64,000 nt of DNA, taken from the NCBI GenBank assembly GCA_018669795.1, contig JABHSQ010000020.1, forward strand, positions 62,001 through 126,000, given 5' to 3'. Below are positions 11,701 to 22,370 of the stretch, piece after piece; the stretch's first letter is position 1; every line of letters begins with the position of its first letter. Made by a program: the position numbers and the translations under genes. Source of the stretch: Flavobacteriaceae bacterium (GTDB lineage: Bacteria > Bacteroidota > Bacteroidia > Flavobacteriales > Flavobacteriaceae). The notes beneath the pieces are model-generated. The model ran no database searches. It was not told where the DNA came from and worked only from the letters and a program-made list of their open reading frames with translations.

Positions 11701-12046
11701 CCTTTTTAATACCTAAAGCTGTTACAACCACTTCTTCTAATACAGCTGCATCTTCAGACATCTGAAGATTTATGTTACTAGTTGCGGCAGTTACAGCTCT
11801 TTCAGCTGTATAAAAACCAACATAGCTAAACACAATGGTCTGTCCCACATTCGCATTAACAGTAAAATTACCGTCAAAATCGGATTGTGTTCCATTGCTT
11901 GTGCCTTTTACAATAATGTTTACTCCTGGTAAGGGCAATCCGCTATTATCGGATACTGTACCGGAGATTGTTTTTTCTTGTGCGAACGTAAGTTGCACTA
12001 CAAACGCTAATAATAACGTCAAAATTCCACTAAACTTTGTTCTCAT
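8783..12046 (-). CDS. SusC/RagA family TonB-linked outer membrane protein
   Basis: CarboxypepD-reg-like domain (ISGTVSDNSGLPLPGVNIIVKGTSNGTQSDFDGNF), plug domain, C-terminal YGLSVNLSF. Confidence 0.96.
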   Translation of the reverse strand: MRTKFSGILTLLLAFVVQLTFAQEKTISGTVSDNSGLPLPGVNIIVKGTSNGTQSDFDGNFTVNANVGQTIVFSYVGFYTAERAVTAATSNINLQMSEDAAVLEEVVVTALGIKKEKKALGYAVSSIKEEAIKDSPETDLTRVLQGKTAGIEITTSNGLSGSANKVIIRGMNSFSGNNNALYVIDGVPYSSDSNAAGNFIDGNSGSSRSFDIDPNNIENIDILKGLAATTLYGTDGRNGVILITTKTGSNSKMKSKQEVEISSSYFFNEVASLPDYQDQYGGGFDQAFGWFYSNWGPGFYEDGLGGYGSDKAINGDNLLPGAVSGSVAHPYSTSAFLASNYPSYQNTFFEENGDNFRYDWKPRNSVEQFFRTGGVAAVSANLRGRSEDSKYNYGMAFGHVNDEGFTPGNQITRTNLTISGGAKLTNKLNVRGSMTYTKTDFKTPPVAASFGSSVGGTGSSIFGDLFYTPRSIDFYELPYELPDGGSIYYRDDNAIQHPLWTIQNAKFSQKVNRVNGFASVDYNFNDNINLRYQGSIDTYSENNVNLQNRGGTTGSIITDSGIYETWNNTNLISDHNLVLSGNNYSFFNDHLGFNFMAGATSRGTKYDRIGVNSSDQQVFDFFAHEGFVNHGYIEYHEERNIIGLYGQIGFDFNNFLFLNFSGRQDWVSNTAKNNTLFYPSTSLSFIPTSAFPSIRTDNGLNYLKLRGGYGTSANFATGYPTVTGLSLNTQGWIDTTGNTTNSFVGNPNIKPELFTELEYGLEAKLFSRINLDFTYYTRVTKDLIIQSAPIPLSTGAAFTGTNIGEIESWGIEAIFDIDLLKKSDGFNWNVGVNFTQNESNVTDIGNNDLIIYAGFTNLGNGARVGYPLGSIFGSRIARNANGDLLVDGVGNYVSEETDEEGILPFIGNPNPDFSMNYTNTFEYKGWSLAVAVNHTSGGDIYSTTIATLMGRGLTTDTEDRLSTYILPGVSQATGLPNDLQINNSNFYFDNGFASPASELSVYDASVIRLREVSFGYSLPSKMLDKTPFGKIVFKASAYNMWYDAYNTPDGINFDPNTTALGSGNGQGFDYLTGPSSKRYGLSVNLSF

Positions 12047-12168
12047 TTTTTATGATTTATTTGTATTAACCAATCGCAAAAATCATAATAAAAAGTTAAA
12101 TACGCAACTATTTAAACTTAAATTTTGGTTTTTTTTAACTCTAATGCTTCATTTTTCTTGAATATTTG

Positions 12169-13872
12169 TTAAAATTTAGATAAAATACTAATGTGAATTT
12201 TTGTGTTAGAAAAATTAAAATCTTGATTTTCAGTATTTCCATTAGCAATACTAAATTTTATAATACCAGCTGTAGTTTGTAGGCCAATGCCGATACCAAA
12301 GCTATATAATTTTTGTTTTAATACTATTATTTCATTTTCAAAATATGCAAAATCAATAATACTATGGACGTATATATCTTGATTAATTTGATAACGGTAT
12401 TCCGAATTTAAAACCGAATAAAATGATGCGTCAATACTATTTTCGTTAAATCCTCTTATGCTATTAATGCCCCCAAACCTAAATAGTTCATTTGTAAAAT
12501 AACTTTCACTGTTTAGTAATTCGGTGTTATTTTTTAAATATATTGAGTTTTTGTAATTTAAATTAAAAATAGTATGCAACAATAAGCTTGCTCTTATTTG
12601 AGATTCGTTAGCGTTGTCATATTCTCTTGAGCCAATTTCGGTATCTAGATGAAATATAGATTTTATCGGAAAAAGGATATTGTTCTGAGCTTTTGTATAA
12701 GATAAGCCAACTAGTATAAATTTTGATGTATAATCTTCAACATCAATATTAGTAGAATTATCTTTCCGTAAATTACTGGACTCGTAACCTTTGAAGCCTA
12801 TATATGATTTTGAGGTGGTATTAATTTGATATCTTACTTTTATTAATTGATCTGAAGTGGAAAATGTGCTGTCGCGTTTAAATATTTTTAGTTCCGTTAT
12901 AAGGCCAAAAGGAGTTTTAAATAGATAAGGTACAGTTAATTTTGCTTTAAAATTTTGCTGATCATTGCCATCTGCTTTATAATTTAACAAAAATTGCTCA
13001 CCAAAATTTAGGTTGTTATTAAGTTCTAGGTTTAAATAGCCGTTAAATATTAACTTTTGAGAATCTTCGTTAGTAGCGAACCCTAAGATTCCATCAAAGA
13101 GATTGTTTTTTTCTTTTTTTAAATATAAATATACTATTGTTGAGTCCTTTTTAAAAAGTATCTCTGGAGGTTTTGTGACAGATACAAATCCTAAAGAATT
13201 TAAAATGTTGCTTTTTTCAATTAATTTAGATTTATTAAATTTATTTTCTTTTTTTATTCCAGCATAGTGCTTAATGTGTGATTTTGAAAATTTTTCATAA
13301 CCCTTTACTTTAATACTGTCAATTGTTCTAGAAACTCCCTTTAGAAGAATAATATTCGCAGATAAAGATCTGTTTTTCTTTTTGGTTATATTTTCTAATT
13401 TTATTCTTGCAAAAGCATTACCGCTTTCGGTTTTTAAAGAATTTAATTTTGTAATGGAAGATGCTATGGAGTTAAATGGAAGCACAAAATAAGATTCAGT
13501 AACTTTTTTTGATACTTGTAATAGTTCCTTTTTGCTGAAATCTTTTTCCAAATAAAATAGTTGAATTGATTTGTATTTGGGACCTAGGTGGTAAAGTGCA
13601 ATATAAGTACTGTCGTTCTTTTTTTGAAGTGAACGTATTTCGTTTTCAATAAAACCATTTGTTTCTAAAGTATTGTGTAAAGCGTCTACTTCTTTTTTTA
13701 AGTTTAAATAATTAATAAAAGTAGCGTTTAAATCTAAAGAATCTAAAGTTGATTGTGAAATTGAGTCTTGAGCTTTAAATTTAAGGTTCAAATTTTGAGC
13801 ATTTATATTAAAAAAAAATGCAGTATATATATTAAGGTATATTAAAATGTAAAATAATGGCTTCAAAAACAA
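12169..13872 (-). CDS. Omp85-superfamily outer membrane protein (POTRA plus beta-barrel)
   Basis: POTRA-like region, IRGF motif (FGGINSIRGFNEN), C-terminal barrel strand. Confidence 0.75.
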   Translation of the reverse strand: MFLKPLFYILIYLNIYTAFFFNINAQNLNLKFKAQDSISQSTLDSLDLNATFINYLNLKKEVDALHNTLETNGFIENEIRSLQKKNDSTYIALYHLGPKYKSIQLFYLEKDFSKKELLQVSKKVTESYFVLPFNSIASSITKLNSLKTESGNAFARIKLENITKKKNRSLSANIILLKGVSRTIDSIKVKGYEKFSKSHIKHYAGIKKENKFNKSKLIEKSNILNSLGFVSVTKPPEILFKKDSTIVYLYLKKEKNNLFDGILGFATNEDSQKLIFNGYLNLELNNNLNFGEQFLLNYKADGNDQQNFKAKLTVPYLFKTPFGLITELKIFKRDSTFSTSDQLIKVRYQINTTSKSYIGFKGYESSNLRKDNSTNIDVEDYTSKFILVGLSYTKAQNNILFPIKSIFHLDTEIGSREYDNANESQIRASLLLHTIFNLNYKNSIYLKNNTELLNSESYFTNELFRFGGINSIRGFNENSIDASFYSVLNSEYRYQINQDIYVHSIIDFAYFENEIIVLKQKLYSFGIGIGLQTTAGIIKFSIANGNTENQDFNFSNTKIHISILSKF

Positions 13873-14059
13873 ACAAAATTAGACTTGTAAAGCTAACGTA
13901 CCTTTACGTTAATTCATATATATTCTTCATTAATTTTTTAATTGCAGTTTAATAGTTGGTTTGTAGAAATATTCTAAGTTCTACTTAGTTATTTAAATTC
14001 AAGGTATTTTTTTATTTTCAACTCGTTTTTAAATACTTAAAAAAATTAATTTATTAGGG

Positions 14060-14090
14060 TTGTTTTTACATAAATTTATTTCTACATTTG
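14060..14090 (+). promoter_or_regulatory. Predicted sigma-ABfr-type promoter of the str operon
   Basis: TTG (14060-14062), 20-nt spacer, TACATTTG (14083-14090) matching TAnnTTTG. Confidence 0.65.
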
Positions 14091-14132
14091 CAAACCCTTA
14101 AAAAAGGGTATTTTATTATATAAAAAGTTTAT

Positions 14133-14507
14133 ATGCCAACAATTTCACAATTAGTACGAAAAGGAAGAGCCAAAATAACCAAGAAGAGTAAATCGGCTGC
14201 TTTAGATTCGTGTCCTCAAAGAAGAGGGGTGTGTACACGTGTTTATACTACTACGCCAAAAAAACCAAACTCTGCAATGCGTAAAGTTGCAAGGGTAAGG
14301 TTGACAAACGGTAAGGAAGTAAATGCGTACATCCCAGGTGAGGGTCATAATCTACAAGAGCACTCGATAGTATTGGTTAGAGGTGGAAGGGTAAAAGATT
14401 TGCCAGGAGTTAGATATCATATCGTTCGTGGAGCTTTAGACACCGCTGGTGTAGAAGGTAGAACACAACGTAGATCTAAATACGGTGCAAAACGCCCTAA
14501 AAAGTAA
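14133..14507 (+). CDS. rpsL: 30S ribosomal protein S12
   Basis: Characteristic sequence [11 protein letters not shown]...[18 protein letters not shown]. Confidence 0.99.
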   Translation: MPTISQLVRKGRAKITKKSKSAALDSCPQRRGVCTRVYTTTPKKPNSAMRKVARVRLTNGKEVNAYIPGEGHNLQEHSIVLVRGGRVKDLPGVRYHIVRGALDTAGVEGRTQRRSKYGAKRPKK

Positions 14508-14532
14508 AATTTAAAAGTTTTAAAGAGAAGAC

Positions 14533-15009
14533 ATGAGAAAAAAAGCAGCCAAAAAAAGACCGCTTTTACCGGATCCAAAGTTTAACGACCAGTTAGTAAC
14601 TCGTTTCGTTAACAATTTAATGTGGGACGGGAAAAAATCGGTGGCTTTCAAAGTATTTTATGATGCGATTGCAATTGTAGAAGAAAAGAACCAAGACGAA
14701 GAAAAAACTGCACTCGAGTTGTGGAAAGACGCTTTATCTAATGTAATGCCTCACGTAGAGGTGCGTAGTCGTAGAATTGGAGGAGCAACTTTCCAAATTC
14801 CGAGACAAATACGTCCAGACAGAAAAGTTTCAACAGCTATGAAATGGTTGATTTTATTTGCTAGAAAAAGAAACGAAAAGTCTATGGCGCAAAAATTAGC
14901 TGCAGAAGTCTTAGCTGCTGCTAAAGAAGAAGGTGCTGCTGTAAAAAAACGTGTTGATACTCACAAAATGGCAGACGCTAATAAAGCATTTTCACATTTC
15001 AGATTCTAG
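14533..15009 (+). CDS. rpsG: 30S ribosomal protein S7
   Basis: S7 family sequence, str operon order. Confidence 0.99.
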   Translation: MRKKAAKKRPLLPDPKFNDQLVTRFVNNLMWDGKKSVAFKVFYDAIAIVEEKNQDEEKTALELWKDALSNVMPHVEVRSRRIGGATFQIPRQIRPDRKVSTAMKWLILFARKRNEKSMAQKLAAEVLAAAKEEGAAVKKRVDTHKMADANKAFSHFRF

Positions 15010-15012
15010 AAA

Positions 15013-17145
15013 ATGGCACAAAGAGATTTAAAATATACAAGAAATATAGGGATTGCTGCGCATATTGATGCTGGTAAAACCACTACTACAGAGCGTGTTT
15101 TGTATTATACGGGTGTAAGTCATAAAATTGGAGAAGTTCATGATGGAGCTGCTACAATGGACTGGATGGAGCAAGAGCAGGAAAGAGGTATTACAATTAC
15201 ATCTGCTGCAACTACTTGTACTTGGCAATTTCCAATGGAAAATGCTGAAATTCTTCCAGATACTAAGGATTACCACTTTAATATTATAGATACTCCTGGG
15301 CACGTTGATTTTACGGTGGAAGTAAATCGTTCATTGCGCGTGCTTGACGGGTTGGTGTTTTTGTTTAGTGCTGTTGATGGTGTAGAGCCTCAATCAGAAA
15401 CAAACTGGAGACTTGCTGATAATTACAATGTACCAAGAATTGGTTTTGTCAATAAAATGGACCGTCAAGGATCTGATTTTATGATGGTTTGTAAGCAAGT
15501 AAAAGAAATGTTAGGTTCTAACGCAGTCCCAATTGTTTTAAACATTGGTGATGAAGAGGACTTTAAAGGTATTGTAGATCTTGTTAAGAATAGAGCTATT
15601 ATATGGCATGATGAAGGAATGGGGGCGAAGTTTGACGTTGTTGAAATTCCTGAAGATTTGAAAGAAGAAGCAAAAATTCTCCGTGGTAAACTTATTGAAG
15701 AAGTTGCTGCTTATGATGAAGATTTGCTAGAAAAATATATGGAAGATGAAGACTCAATTACTGAAGATGAAGTGCATGCTGCGCTTCGTGCTGCAGTAAT
15801 GGATATGTCTATTATTCCTATGATTTGTGGTTCAGCTTTTAAAAATAAAGGGGTTCAATTTTTATTAGATGCAGTATGTCGATATTTGCCTTCACCTGTA
15901 GATAAAGAAGCGATTATAGGAAAAAATCCTGATACTGATGAAGAAGAATTAAGGAAACCAGATGTCAATGAACCATTTGCTGCCTTAGCTTTTAAAATTG
16001 CAACAGATCCTTTTGTAGGAAGACTTGCTTTTTTCCGTGCTTATTCTGGTAGATTAGATGCTGGATCTTATGTGTTGAATAATCGTTCTGGTAAAAAAGA
16101 ACGTATCTCACGTATTTATCAAATGCATGCTAATAAGCAAAATGCTATTGATTTTATTGAAGCAGGAGATATTGGTGCGGCAGTAGGGTTTAAAAGTATT
16201 AAAACAGGAGATACCTTATCTGATGAAAAGCATCCAATTATATTAGAAAGTATGGATTTCCCAGACCCAGTAATTGGTATTGCTGTGGAGCCTAAAACTA
16301 AAGCGGACGTAGATAAATTAGGAATGGCTTTAGCAAAACTTGCTGAAGAAGATCCAACATTTACCGTTAGAACTGATGAAGCTTCAGGACAGACTATTAT
16401 TTCTGGAATGGGTGAACTACATTTAGATATTATTGTAGATCGTTTAAGGCGTGAGTTTAAGGTAGAAGTTAATCAAGGGAAACCTCAGGTTGAATATAAA
16501 GAAACTATTACACGCGAAGCTAATCATAGAGAGACTTACAAGAAACAATCTGGTGGTCGTGGAAAGTTTGGTGATATTGTATTTACATTAGAACCGGCTG
16601 AAGAAGGAAAAACAGGTTTAGAATTTGTAAATAAAATTAAAGGAGGTAACGTTCCTAAAGAATTTATACCTTCTGTGGAAAAAGGTTTCAAAATGGCTAT
16701 GGTAAATGGTCCTTTGGCTGGTTTCGAGGTAGACAGTATGAAGGTAACTTTAACAGATGGGTCTTACCACGATGTGGATTCAGATCAATTATCATTTGAG
16801 TTAGCTGCAAAACTTGGTTTTAAGGCAGCTGCTAAAAAAGCAGGAGCTGTAATTTTAGAGCCAATAATGAAATTAGAGGTTCTTACTCCTGAAGAAAATA
16901 TGGGAGATATCGTTGGAGATCTTAACCGTCGTCGTGGTCAATTAAGTGACATGGGTGATCGTTCAGGTTCTAAAGTAATTAAAGCTACAGTCCCATTATC
17001 TGAAATGTTTGGATATGTAACTACTTTAAGAACTTTATCATCTGGTAGAGCAACTTCAACTATGGAATTTTCACATTATGCAGAAACTCCTTCTAATATT
17101 TCAGAAGAAGTAATTGCAGTAGCAAGAGGAACAGTTAACGCTTAA
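15013..17145 (+). CDS. fusA: Elongation factor G
   Basis: [26 protein letters not shown] motifs. Confidence 0.99.
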   Translation: MAQRDLKYTRNIGIAAHIDAGKTTTTERVLYYTGVSHKIGEVHDGAATMDWMEQEQERGITITSAATTCTWQFPMENAEILPDTKDYHFNIIDTPGHVDFTVEVNRSLRVLDGLVFLFSAVDGVEPQSETNWRLADNYNVPRIGFVNKMDRQGSDFMMVCKQVKEMLGSNAVPIVLNIGDEEDFKGIVDLVKNRAIIWHDEGMGAKFDVVEIPEDLKEEAKILRGKLIEEVAAYDEDLLEKYMEDEDSITEDEVHAALRAAVMDMSIIPMICGSAFKNKGVQFLLDAVCRYLPSPVDKEAIIGKNPDTDEEELRKPDVNEPFAALAFKIATDPFVGRLAFFRAYSGRLDAGSYVLNNRSGKKERISRIYQMHANKQNAIDFIEAGDIGAAVGFKSIKTGDTLSDEKHPIILESMDFPDPVIGIAVEPKTKADVDKLGMALAKLAEEDPTFTVRTDEASGQTIISGMGELHLDIIVDRLRREFKVEVNQGKPQVEYKETITREANHRETYKKQSGGRGKFGDIVFTLEPAEEGKTGLEFVNKIKGGNVPKEFIPSVEKGFKMAMVNGPLAGFEVDSMKVTLTDGSYHDVDSDQLSFELAAKLGFKAAAKKAGAVILEPIMKLEVLTPEENMGDIVGDLNRRRGQLSDMGDRSGSKVIKATVPLSEMFGYVTTLRTLSSGRATSTMEFSHYAETPSNISEEVIAVARGTVNA

Positions 17146-17155
17146 TATTAAGGCA

Positions 17156-17461
17156 ATGAGTCAAAAAATTAGAATAAAGCTAAAATCTTACGATCACAAC
17201 TTAGTGGATAAATCTGCTGAAAAAATCGTTAAGACTGTAAAAAGTACAGGAGCAGTTGTAACGGGGCCAATCCCTTTACCAACTCATAAAAAAATATTTA
17301 CTGTATTGCGTTCACCGCACGTAAATAAAAAGAGTAGAGAACAATTTCAATTAAGTTCTTATAAAAGGCTTTTAGATATTTATAGTTCTTCATCAAAAAC
17401 AATCGATGCTTTAATGAAGTTAGAATTGCCAAGTGGTGTAGAAGTAGAGATTAAAGTTTAA
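17156..17461 (+). CDS. rpsJ: 30S ribosomal protein S10
   Basis: [21 protein letters not shown]. Confidence 0.99.
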   Translation: MSQKIRIKLKSYDHNLVDKSAEKIVKTVKSTGAVVTGPIPLPTHKKIFTVLRSPHVNKKSREQFQLSSYKRLLDIYSSSSKTIDALMKLELPSGVEVEIKV

Positions 17462-17571
17462 GTTTATGAAGTGAGTATTCATAACTATAAAATGAATCTT
17501 ACAAAATAAATAATTGCTTAAAACATGTCTGGAGCTTGAACGCAAAGGAAAAACGGAAACAGAATAATATT

Positions 17572-17604
17572 CAGGATTGAATTTATTTTCATCCTGTTTT
17601 TTTT
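17572..17604 (+). terminator. Intrinsic terminator-like hairpin inside the ribosomal cluster (rpsJ-rplC junction)
   Basis: CAGGAT/ATCCTG stem with inner GAA/TTC pairs followed by eight T's. Confidence 0.65.
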
Positions 17605-17650
17605 AATTAATGTTTCAGGATAAATAATTAATAATTAATAAATAATAAAT

Positions 17651-18262
17651 ATGTCTGGGTTAATTGGAAGAAAGATAGGTATGACTAGCATCTTTGACGC
17701 AAACGGCAAGAATATGCCGTGTACCGTTATTGAAGCAGGTCCCTGTGTTGTCACCCAAGTCAGAACTAAAGAAGCTGACGGGTACGAAGCTCTTCAACTT
17801 GGTTTCGATGACAAAAAGACTGCTACAAAAGCTGCTCAAGGGCATGCTAAAAAAGCAGGAAGCGCTGTAAAGCGTAAAGTTGTTGAATTCCAAAGATTTG
17901 AAGAAGATTATAAATTAGGCGACACCATAACAGTGGAGCATTTTAAAGAAGGGGAGTTTGTGGATGTTTCAGGAACTTCAAAAGGAAAAGGATTTCAAGG
18001 TGTTGTAAAACGTCATGGTTTTGCCGGTGTAGGTCAAGCGACTCACGGTCAGCATAACCGATTAAGAGCTCCTGGATCTATTGGTGCAGCTTCATATCCT
18101 GCAAGAGTATTTAAGGGTATGCGTATGGCTGGACAAATGGGTAATGAAAAAGTAAAAGTACAAAACCTAAGAGTGTTGAAAGTAGTTGCTGAAAAGAACT
18201 TACTTGTTGTTAAAGGATGTATTCCTGGAGCTAAAAATGCTTATGTAACTATTCAGAAATAA
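17651..18262 (+). CDS. rplC: 50S ribosomal protein L3
   Basis: L3 sequence [14 protein letters not shown]. Confidence 0.99.
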   Translation: MSGLIGRKIGMTSIFDANGKNMPCTVIEAGPCVVTQVRTKEADGYEALQLGFDDKKTATKAAQGHAKKAGSAVKRKVVEFQRFEEDYKLGDTITVEHFKEGEFVDVSGTSKGKGFQGVVKRHGFAGVGQATHGQHNRLRAPGSIGAASYPARVFKGMRMAGQMGNEKVKVQNLRVLKVVAEKNLLVVKGCIPGAKNAYVTIQK

Positions 18263-18891
18263 TGAAGGTAGCAGTATTAGATAAAAACGGAAAAGACACA
18301 GGTAGAAAGGTAGATCTTTCTAAAGATGTGTTTGGAATTGAGCCTAATAATCACGCGCTTTATCTTGATGTAAAGCAATACCTTGCAAATCAAAGGCAAG
18401 GTACGCATAAGTCAAAAGAGCGTGCAGAGATTACTGGTAGTACCAGAAAAATAAAGAAACAAAAAGGAACTGGTACAGCCCGTGCGGGTAGTATTAAGTC
18501 TGGTGTTTTTAGAGGTGGTGGAAGAATGTTTGGTCCAAGACCAAGAAATTATTCTTTTAAATTAAATAAGAATTTAAAAAGATTAGCGCGTCGTTCTGCA
18601 TTGAGTATCAAGGCAAATGAAAAAGCAATAGTTGTAATTGAAGATCTTAATTTTGATACTCCAAAAACTAAAGAATTCACATCAGTATTAAAGTCTTTAG
18701 GCTTAGATGCTAAAAAATCTTTATTTGTGTTGGGAGAGTCAAATAATAATCTATATTTGTCGTCTCGTAATTTGAAAAGCACTGAAGTGGTAACTAACTC
18801 TCACTTAAGTACTTATAAAATTATGAATGCAAACAGCTTAGTGTTGTTTGAAGGTTCATTGGAAGGAATTGAGTCAAACTTAAGTAATTAG
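18262..18891 (+). CDS. rplD: 50S ribosomal protein L4
   Basis: L4 sequence, overlaps rplC stop (TAATG). Confidence 0.98.
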   Translation: MKVAVLDKNGKDTGRKVDLSKDVFGIEPNNHALYLDVKQYLANQRQGTHKSKERAEITGSTRKIKKQKGTGTARAGSIKSGVFRGGGRMFGPRPRNYSFKLNKNLKRLARRSALSIKANEKAIVVIEDLNFDTPKTKEFTSVLKSLGLDAKKSLFVLGESNNNLYLSSRNLKSTEVVTNSHLSTYKIMNANSLVLFEGSLEGIESNLSN

Positions 18892-18896
18892 AAATA

Positions 18897-19187
18897 ATGA
18901 ATATCTTAATTAAACCTATTATAACAGAAAAAGCTACAGCTGATGTTGAAAATTTCAACAGATATACTTTTGTAGTAAATCCAAAGGCGAATAAGGTAGA
19001 AATTAAAAAGGCAGTGGAAGCTGCTTATGAAGTTTCGGTTACTAAAGTTCGTACTATAAATGTTCGCCCAGATAGAAAAACTCGTAATACAAAAACGGGT
19101 ATTCAAATTGGTAAAACTAATGCGGTTAAAAAAGCAATAGTACAATTGGCGGAAGGTGATGCAATAGATTTTTACAGTAACATCTAA
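18897..19187 (+). CDS. rplW: 50S ribosomal protein L23
   Basis: L23 sequence IKPIITEKAT. Confidence 0.98.
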   Translation: MNILIKPIITEKATADVENFNRYTFVVNPKANKVEIKKAVEAAYEVSVTKVRTINVRPDRKTRNTKTGIQIGKTNAVKKAIVQLAEGDAIDFYSNI

Positions 19188-19214
19188 GTTTAGCTTAGAT
19201 TAATTAGACAAAAA

Positions 19215-20039
19215 ATGTCAGTAAGAAAATTAAAACCAATCACCCCAGGACAGCGATTTAGAGTTGTAAATGGATTTGACGCCATTACAACTGATAAGCC
19301 GGAGAAAAGTTTATTATCTCCGATTAAAAGAACTGGGGGAAGAAACAGTCAAGGAAAAATGACTATGCGCTACAAAGGTGGTGGTCATAAAAGACGTTAT
19401 CGAATTATCGATTTTAAACGTACCAAAGAAGGAGTCCCTGCAACAGTTGCGTCCATAGAGTATGACCCAAATCGTACTGCATTTATCGCTTTATTAAACT
19501 ATCAAGATGGTGAAAAGCGTTATGTAGTAGCTCAAAGTGGATTAAAAGTAGGACAGAACATTGTTTCAGGAGATAAAGTTGCTCCAGAAATTGGAAACTG
19601 TATGTTACTAGAAAATATTCCTTTAGGAACTATAATATCTTGTATTGAATTACATCCTGGTCAAGGAGCTGTTTTAGCGCGTAGTGCTGGAGCATTTGCT
19701 CAACTAATGGCACGTGATGGTAAGTTCGCTACTGTTAAATTACCTTCTGGCGAAACTCGTTTAATATTAATTACTTGTGCTGCAACTATTGGTGCTGTTT
19801 CTAACAGTGACCATCAGTTATTAGTGTCAGGTAAGGCGGGTAGATCAAGATGGTTAGGTAGAAGACCTCGTACAAGACCAGTAGTGATGAATCCTGTAGA
19901 TCACCCAATGGGTGGTGGTGAAGGTAAATCTTCTGGTGGACATCCACGTTCTAGAAACGGTATTCCTGCAAAAGGATTTAGAACCCGTTCTAAAATAAAA
20001 GCAAGTAATAAATATATAATCGAACGTAGAAAGAAATAA
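19215..20039 (+). CDS. rplB: 50S ribosomal protein L2
   Basis: L2 sequence [13 protein letters not shown]. Confidence 0.99.
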   Translation: MSVRKLKPITPGQRFRVVNGFDAITTDKPEKSLLSPIKRTGGRNSQGKMTMRYKGGGHKRRYRIIDFKRTKEGVPATVASIEYDPNRTAFIALLNYQDGEKRYVVAQSGLKVGQNIVSGDKVAPEIGNCMLLENIPLGTIISCIELHPGQGAVLARSAGAFAQLMARDGKFATVKLPSGETRLILITCAATIGAVSNSDHQLLVSGKAGRSRWLGRRPRTRPVVMNPVDHPMGGGEGKSSGGHPRSRNGIPAKGFRTRSKIKASNKYIIERRKK

Positions 20040-20042
20040 GAT

Positions 20043-20321
20043 ATGGCACGATCATTAAAAAAGGGACCTTACGTTCATTATAAATTAGATAAGAAAGTTC
20101 AATTAAATGTTGATTCGAGTAAAAAGACGGTGATCAAAACTTGGTCAAGAGCGTCTATGATTACTCCAGATTTTGTTGGACAAACCATTGCAGTACATAA
20201 TGGGAAACAATTTATTCCTGTATATGTTACTGAGAATATGGTAGGACATAAATTAGGGGAATTTTCACCGACAAGATCATTTCGTGGTCATCAAGGTGCA
20301 AAAAACAAAGGTAAAAAATAA
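20043..20321 (+). CDS. rpsS: 30S ribosomal protein S19
   Basis: [14 protein letters not shown]. Confidence 0.99.
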   Translation: MARSLKKGPYVHYKLDKKVQLNVDSSKKTVIKTWSRASMITPDFVGQTIAVHNGKQFIPVYVTENMVGHKLGEFSPTRSFRGHQGAKNKGKK

Positions 20322-20324
20322 GCC

Positions 20325-20735
20325 ATGGGAGTTCGTAAAAGAGAAAGAGCGGAGCAAATCAAGGAATCAAAGAAAACAATGTACTTTGCTAAATTGAACA
20401 ATTGCCCAACATCACCAAGAAAAATGCGATTAGTTGCAGATTTAGTTCGTGGTGAAAAAATAAATAAAGCGCTTAATATTTTAAAGTTTAGCCCTAAAGA
20501 AGCTTCACGTCGTTTAGAGACGTTATTATTGTCTGCTATTGCAAATTGGCAAGCAAAAAATGAAGAAGCTTCTGTAGAAGATGCAGATCTTTTTGTTAAA
20601 GAAATCCGTGTGGATGGTGGAGCTATGTTAAAAAGACTTAGACCTGCGCCACAAGGACGTGCACACAGAATTAGAAAACGCTCCAATCACGTAACACTCG
20701 TGCTTGCAGCTAACGATAACACACAAAGCAATTAA
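20325..20735 (+). CDS. rplV: 50S ribosomal protein L22
   Basis: L22 sequence, operon order. Confidence 0.98.
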   Translation: MGVRKRERAEQIKESKKTMYFAKLNNCPTSPRKMRLVADLVRGEKINKALNILKFSPKEASRRLETLLLSAIANWQAKNEEASVEDADLFVKEIRVDGGAMLKRLRPAPQGRAHRIRKRSNHVTLVLAANDNTQSN

Positions 20736-20738
20736 TAA

Positions 20739-21461
20739 ATGGGACAAAAAACAAATCCAATCGGAAATCGCTTAGGTATCATTAGAGGATGGGAATCCAA
20801 CTGGTATGGAGGCAACGACTACGGCGATAGATTAGCTGAGGACGACAAGATTAGAAAGTATGTTCATGCTCGTTTACAAAAAGCTAGTGTGTCTAGGGTA
20901 ATTATTGAGCGTACACTTAAGCTTGTAACCGTTACTATCACTACTGCTAGACCTGGTATCATTATCGGAAAAGGTGGACAAGAGGTAGACAAGCTAAAAG
21001 AAGAACTTAAGAAAATTACTGGTAAAGATGTACAAATAAACATCCACGAAATTAAGAGACCAGAAATGGATGCGTATTTAGTAGGAGCTAGTATTGCAAG
21101 ACAAATTGAAAACAGAATTTCATACCGTCGTGCAATTAAAATGGCTATAACTGCTGCAATGCGTATGAATGCAGAAGGTATAAAAGTGCAAATTTCAGGT
21201 CGTTTGAACGGTGCTGAAATGGCACGTTCTGAATCTTATAAGGATGGACGTATTCCTTTATCAACATTTAGAGCCGATATTGACTATGCTTTAGTTGAGG
21301 CGCACACTACTTATGGTAGGTTGGGGATTAAAGTATGGATTATGAAAGGTGAAGTGTACGGAAAAAGAGAGCTTTCTCCACTAGTTGGCTTAGCCAAAAA
21401 AGGTGGAAAAAGCGGTAACAACAAACGAGGTGGTGCTAATAAACCCCGTCGTAGACAGTAA
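20739..21461 (+). CDS. rpsC: 30S ribosomal protein S3
   Basis: [21 protein letters not shown]. Confidence 0.99.
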   Translation: MGQKTNPIGNRLGIIRGWESNWYGGNDYGDRLAEDDKIRKYVHARLQKASVSRVIIERTLKLVTVTITTARPGIIIGKGGQEVDKLKEELKKITGKDVQINIHEIKRPEMDAYLVGASIARQIENRISYRRAIKMAITAAMRMNAEGIKVQISGRLNGAEMARSESYKDGRIPLSTFRADIDYALVEAHTTYGRLGIKVWIMKGEVYGKRELSPLVGLAKKGGKSGNNKRGGANKPRRRQ

Positions 21462-21478
21462 TTATTAAATAGAATAAA

Positions 21479-21898
21479 ATGTTACAACCAAAAAGAACAA
21501 AGTTTCGTAAACAGCAAAAAGGTAGAATGAAAGGTAATGCCGGACGTGGAAACCAACTTGCGTTTGGAACTTTTGGTATAAAATCTTTAGATTCAAATTT
21601 CTTGACATCACGTCAAATAGAAGCTGCACGTATTGCTGCTACTCGTTTTATGAAGAGAGAAGGTTCTATCTGGATAATGATATTTCCAGATAAACCAATA
21701 ACTAAAAAACCTCTTGAAGTACGTATGGGTAAAGGTAAAGGTGCTGTAGAATATTGGGCAGCTGTTGTTAAACCAGGAAGAATGTTGTTTGAAGTATCTG
21801 GAGTTCCTATTGAAACTGCAAAAGAGGCATTACGTCTTGCGGCTCAAAAGTTACCAGTAAAAACAAAATTCATTGTATCTAGAACATTTCAAGCTTAA
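21479..21898 (+). CDS. rplP: 50S ribosomal protein L16
   Basis: [18 protein letters not shown]. Confidence 0.99.
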   Translation: MLQPKRTKFRKQQKGRMKGNAGRGNQLAFGTFGIKSLDSNFLTSRQIEAARIAATRFMKREGSIWIMIFPDKPITKKPLEVRMGKGKGAVEYWAAVVKPGRMLFEVSGVPIETAKEALRLAAQKLPVKTKFIVSRTFQA

Positions 21899-21904
21899 TT
21901 TATT

Positions 21905-22096
21905 ATGAAACAACCTGAAATAAAAGAAGCATCAACAGCGGAATTACAAGAAAAGCTATCTGATTCAAGAAAAGCATTTTCTGATCTTAAAATGGCTCAT
22001 GCCATAACACCGTTGGAAAATCCAATTCAACTAAGAGATCAAAGAAGGTCTATAGCGAGAATTGTGACTGAACTAACTAAAAGAGAAGTACAATAG
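21905..22096 (+). CDS. rpmC: 50S ribosomal protein L29
   Basis: L29 length and sequence, operon order. Confidence 0.97.
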   Translation: MKQPEIKEASTAELQEKLSDSRKAFSDLKMAHAITPLENPIQLRDQRRSIARIVTELTKREVQ

Positions 22097-22110
22097 TACC
22101 AAGCTGAAAG

Positions 22111-22368
22111 ATGGAAAAAAGAAATTTAAGAAAAGAACGTATAGGTGTAGTTACTAGCAATAAAATGGATAAGTCTATTGTGGTTGCTGAAGTAAAAAAA
22201 GTAAAGCACCCAATGTATGGTAAGTTCGTGTTAAAAACTAAGAAATATGTTGCGCACGATGAGACCAATGACTGCAACGAAGGAGATAAAGTAAGGATCA
22301 TGGAAACACGTCCTTTAAGTAAAACCAAATGTTGGAGACTAGTAGAAATAATTGATAGAGCTAAGTAG
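22111..22368 (+). CDS. rpsQ: 30S ribosomal protein S17
   Basis: [18 protein letters not shown]. Confidence 0.98.
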   Translation: MEKRNLRKERIGVVTSNKMDKSIVVAEVKKVKHPMYGKFVLKTKKYVAHDETNDCNEGDKVRIMETRPLSKTKCWRLVEIIDRAK

Positions 22369-22370
22369 GT

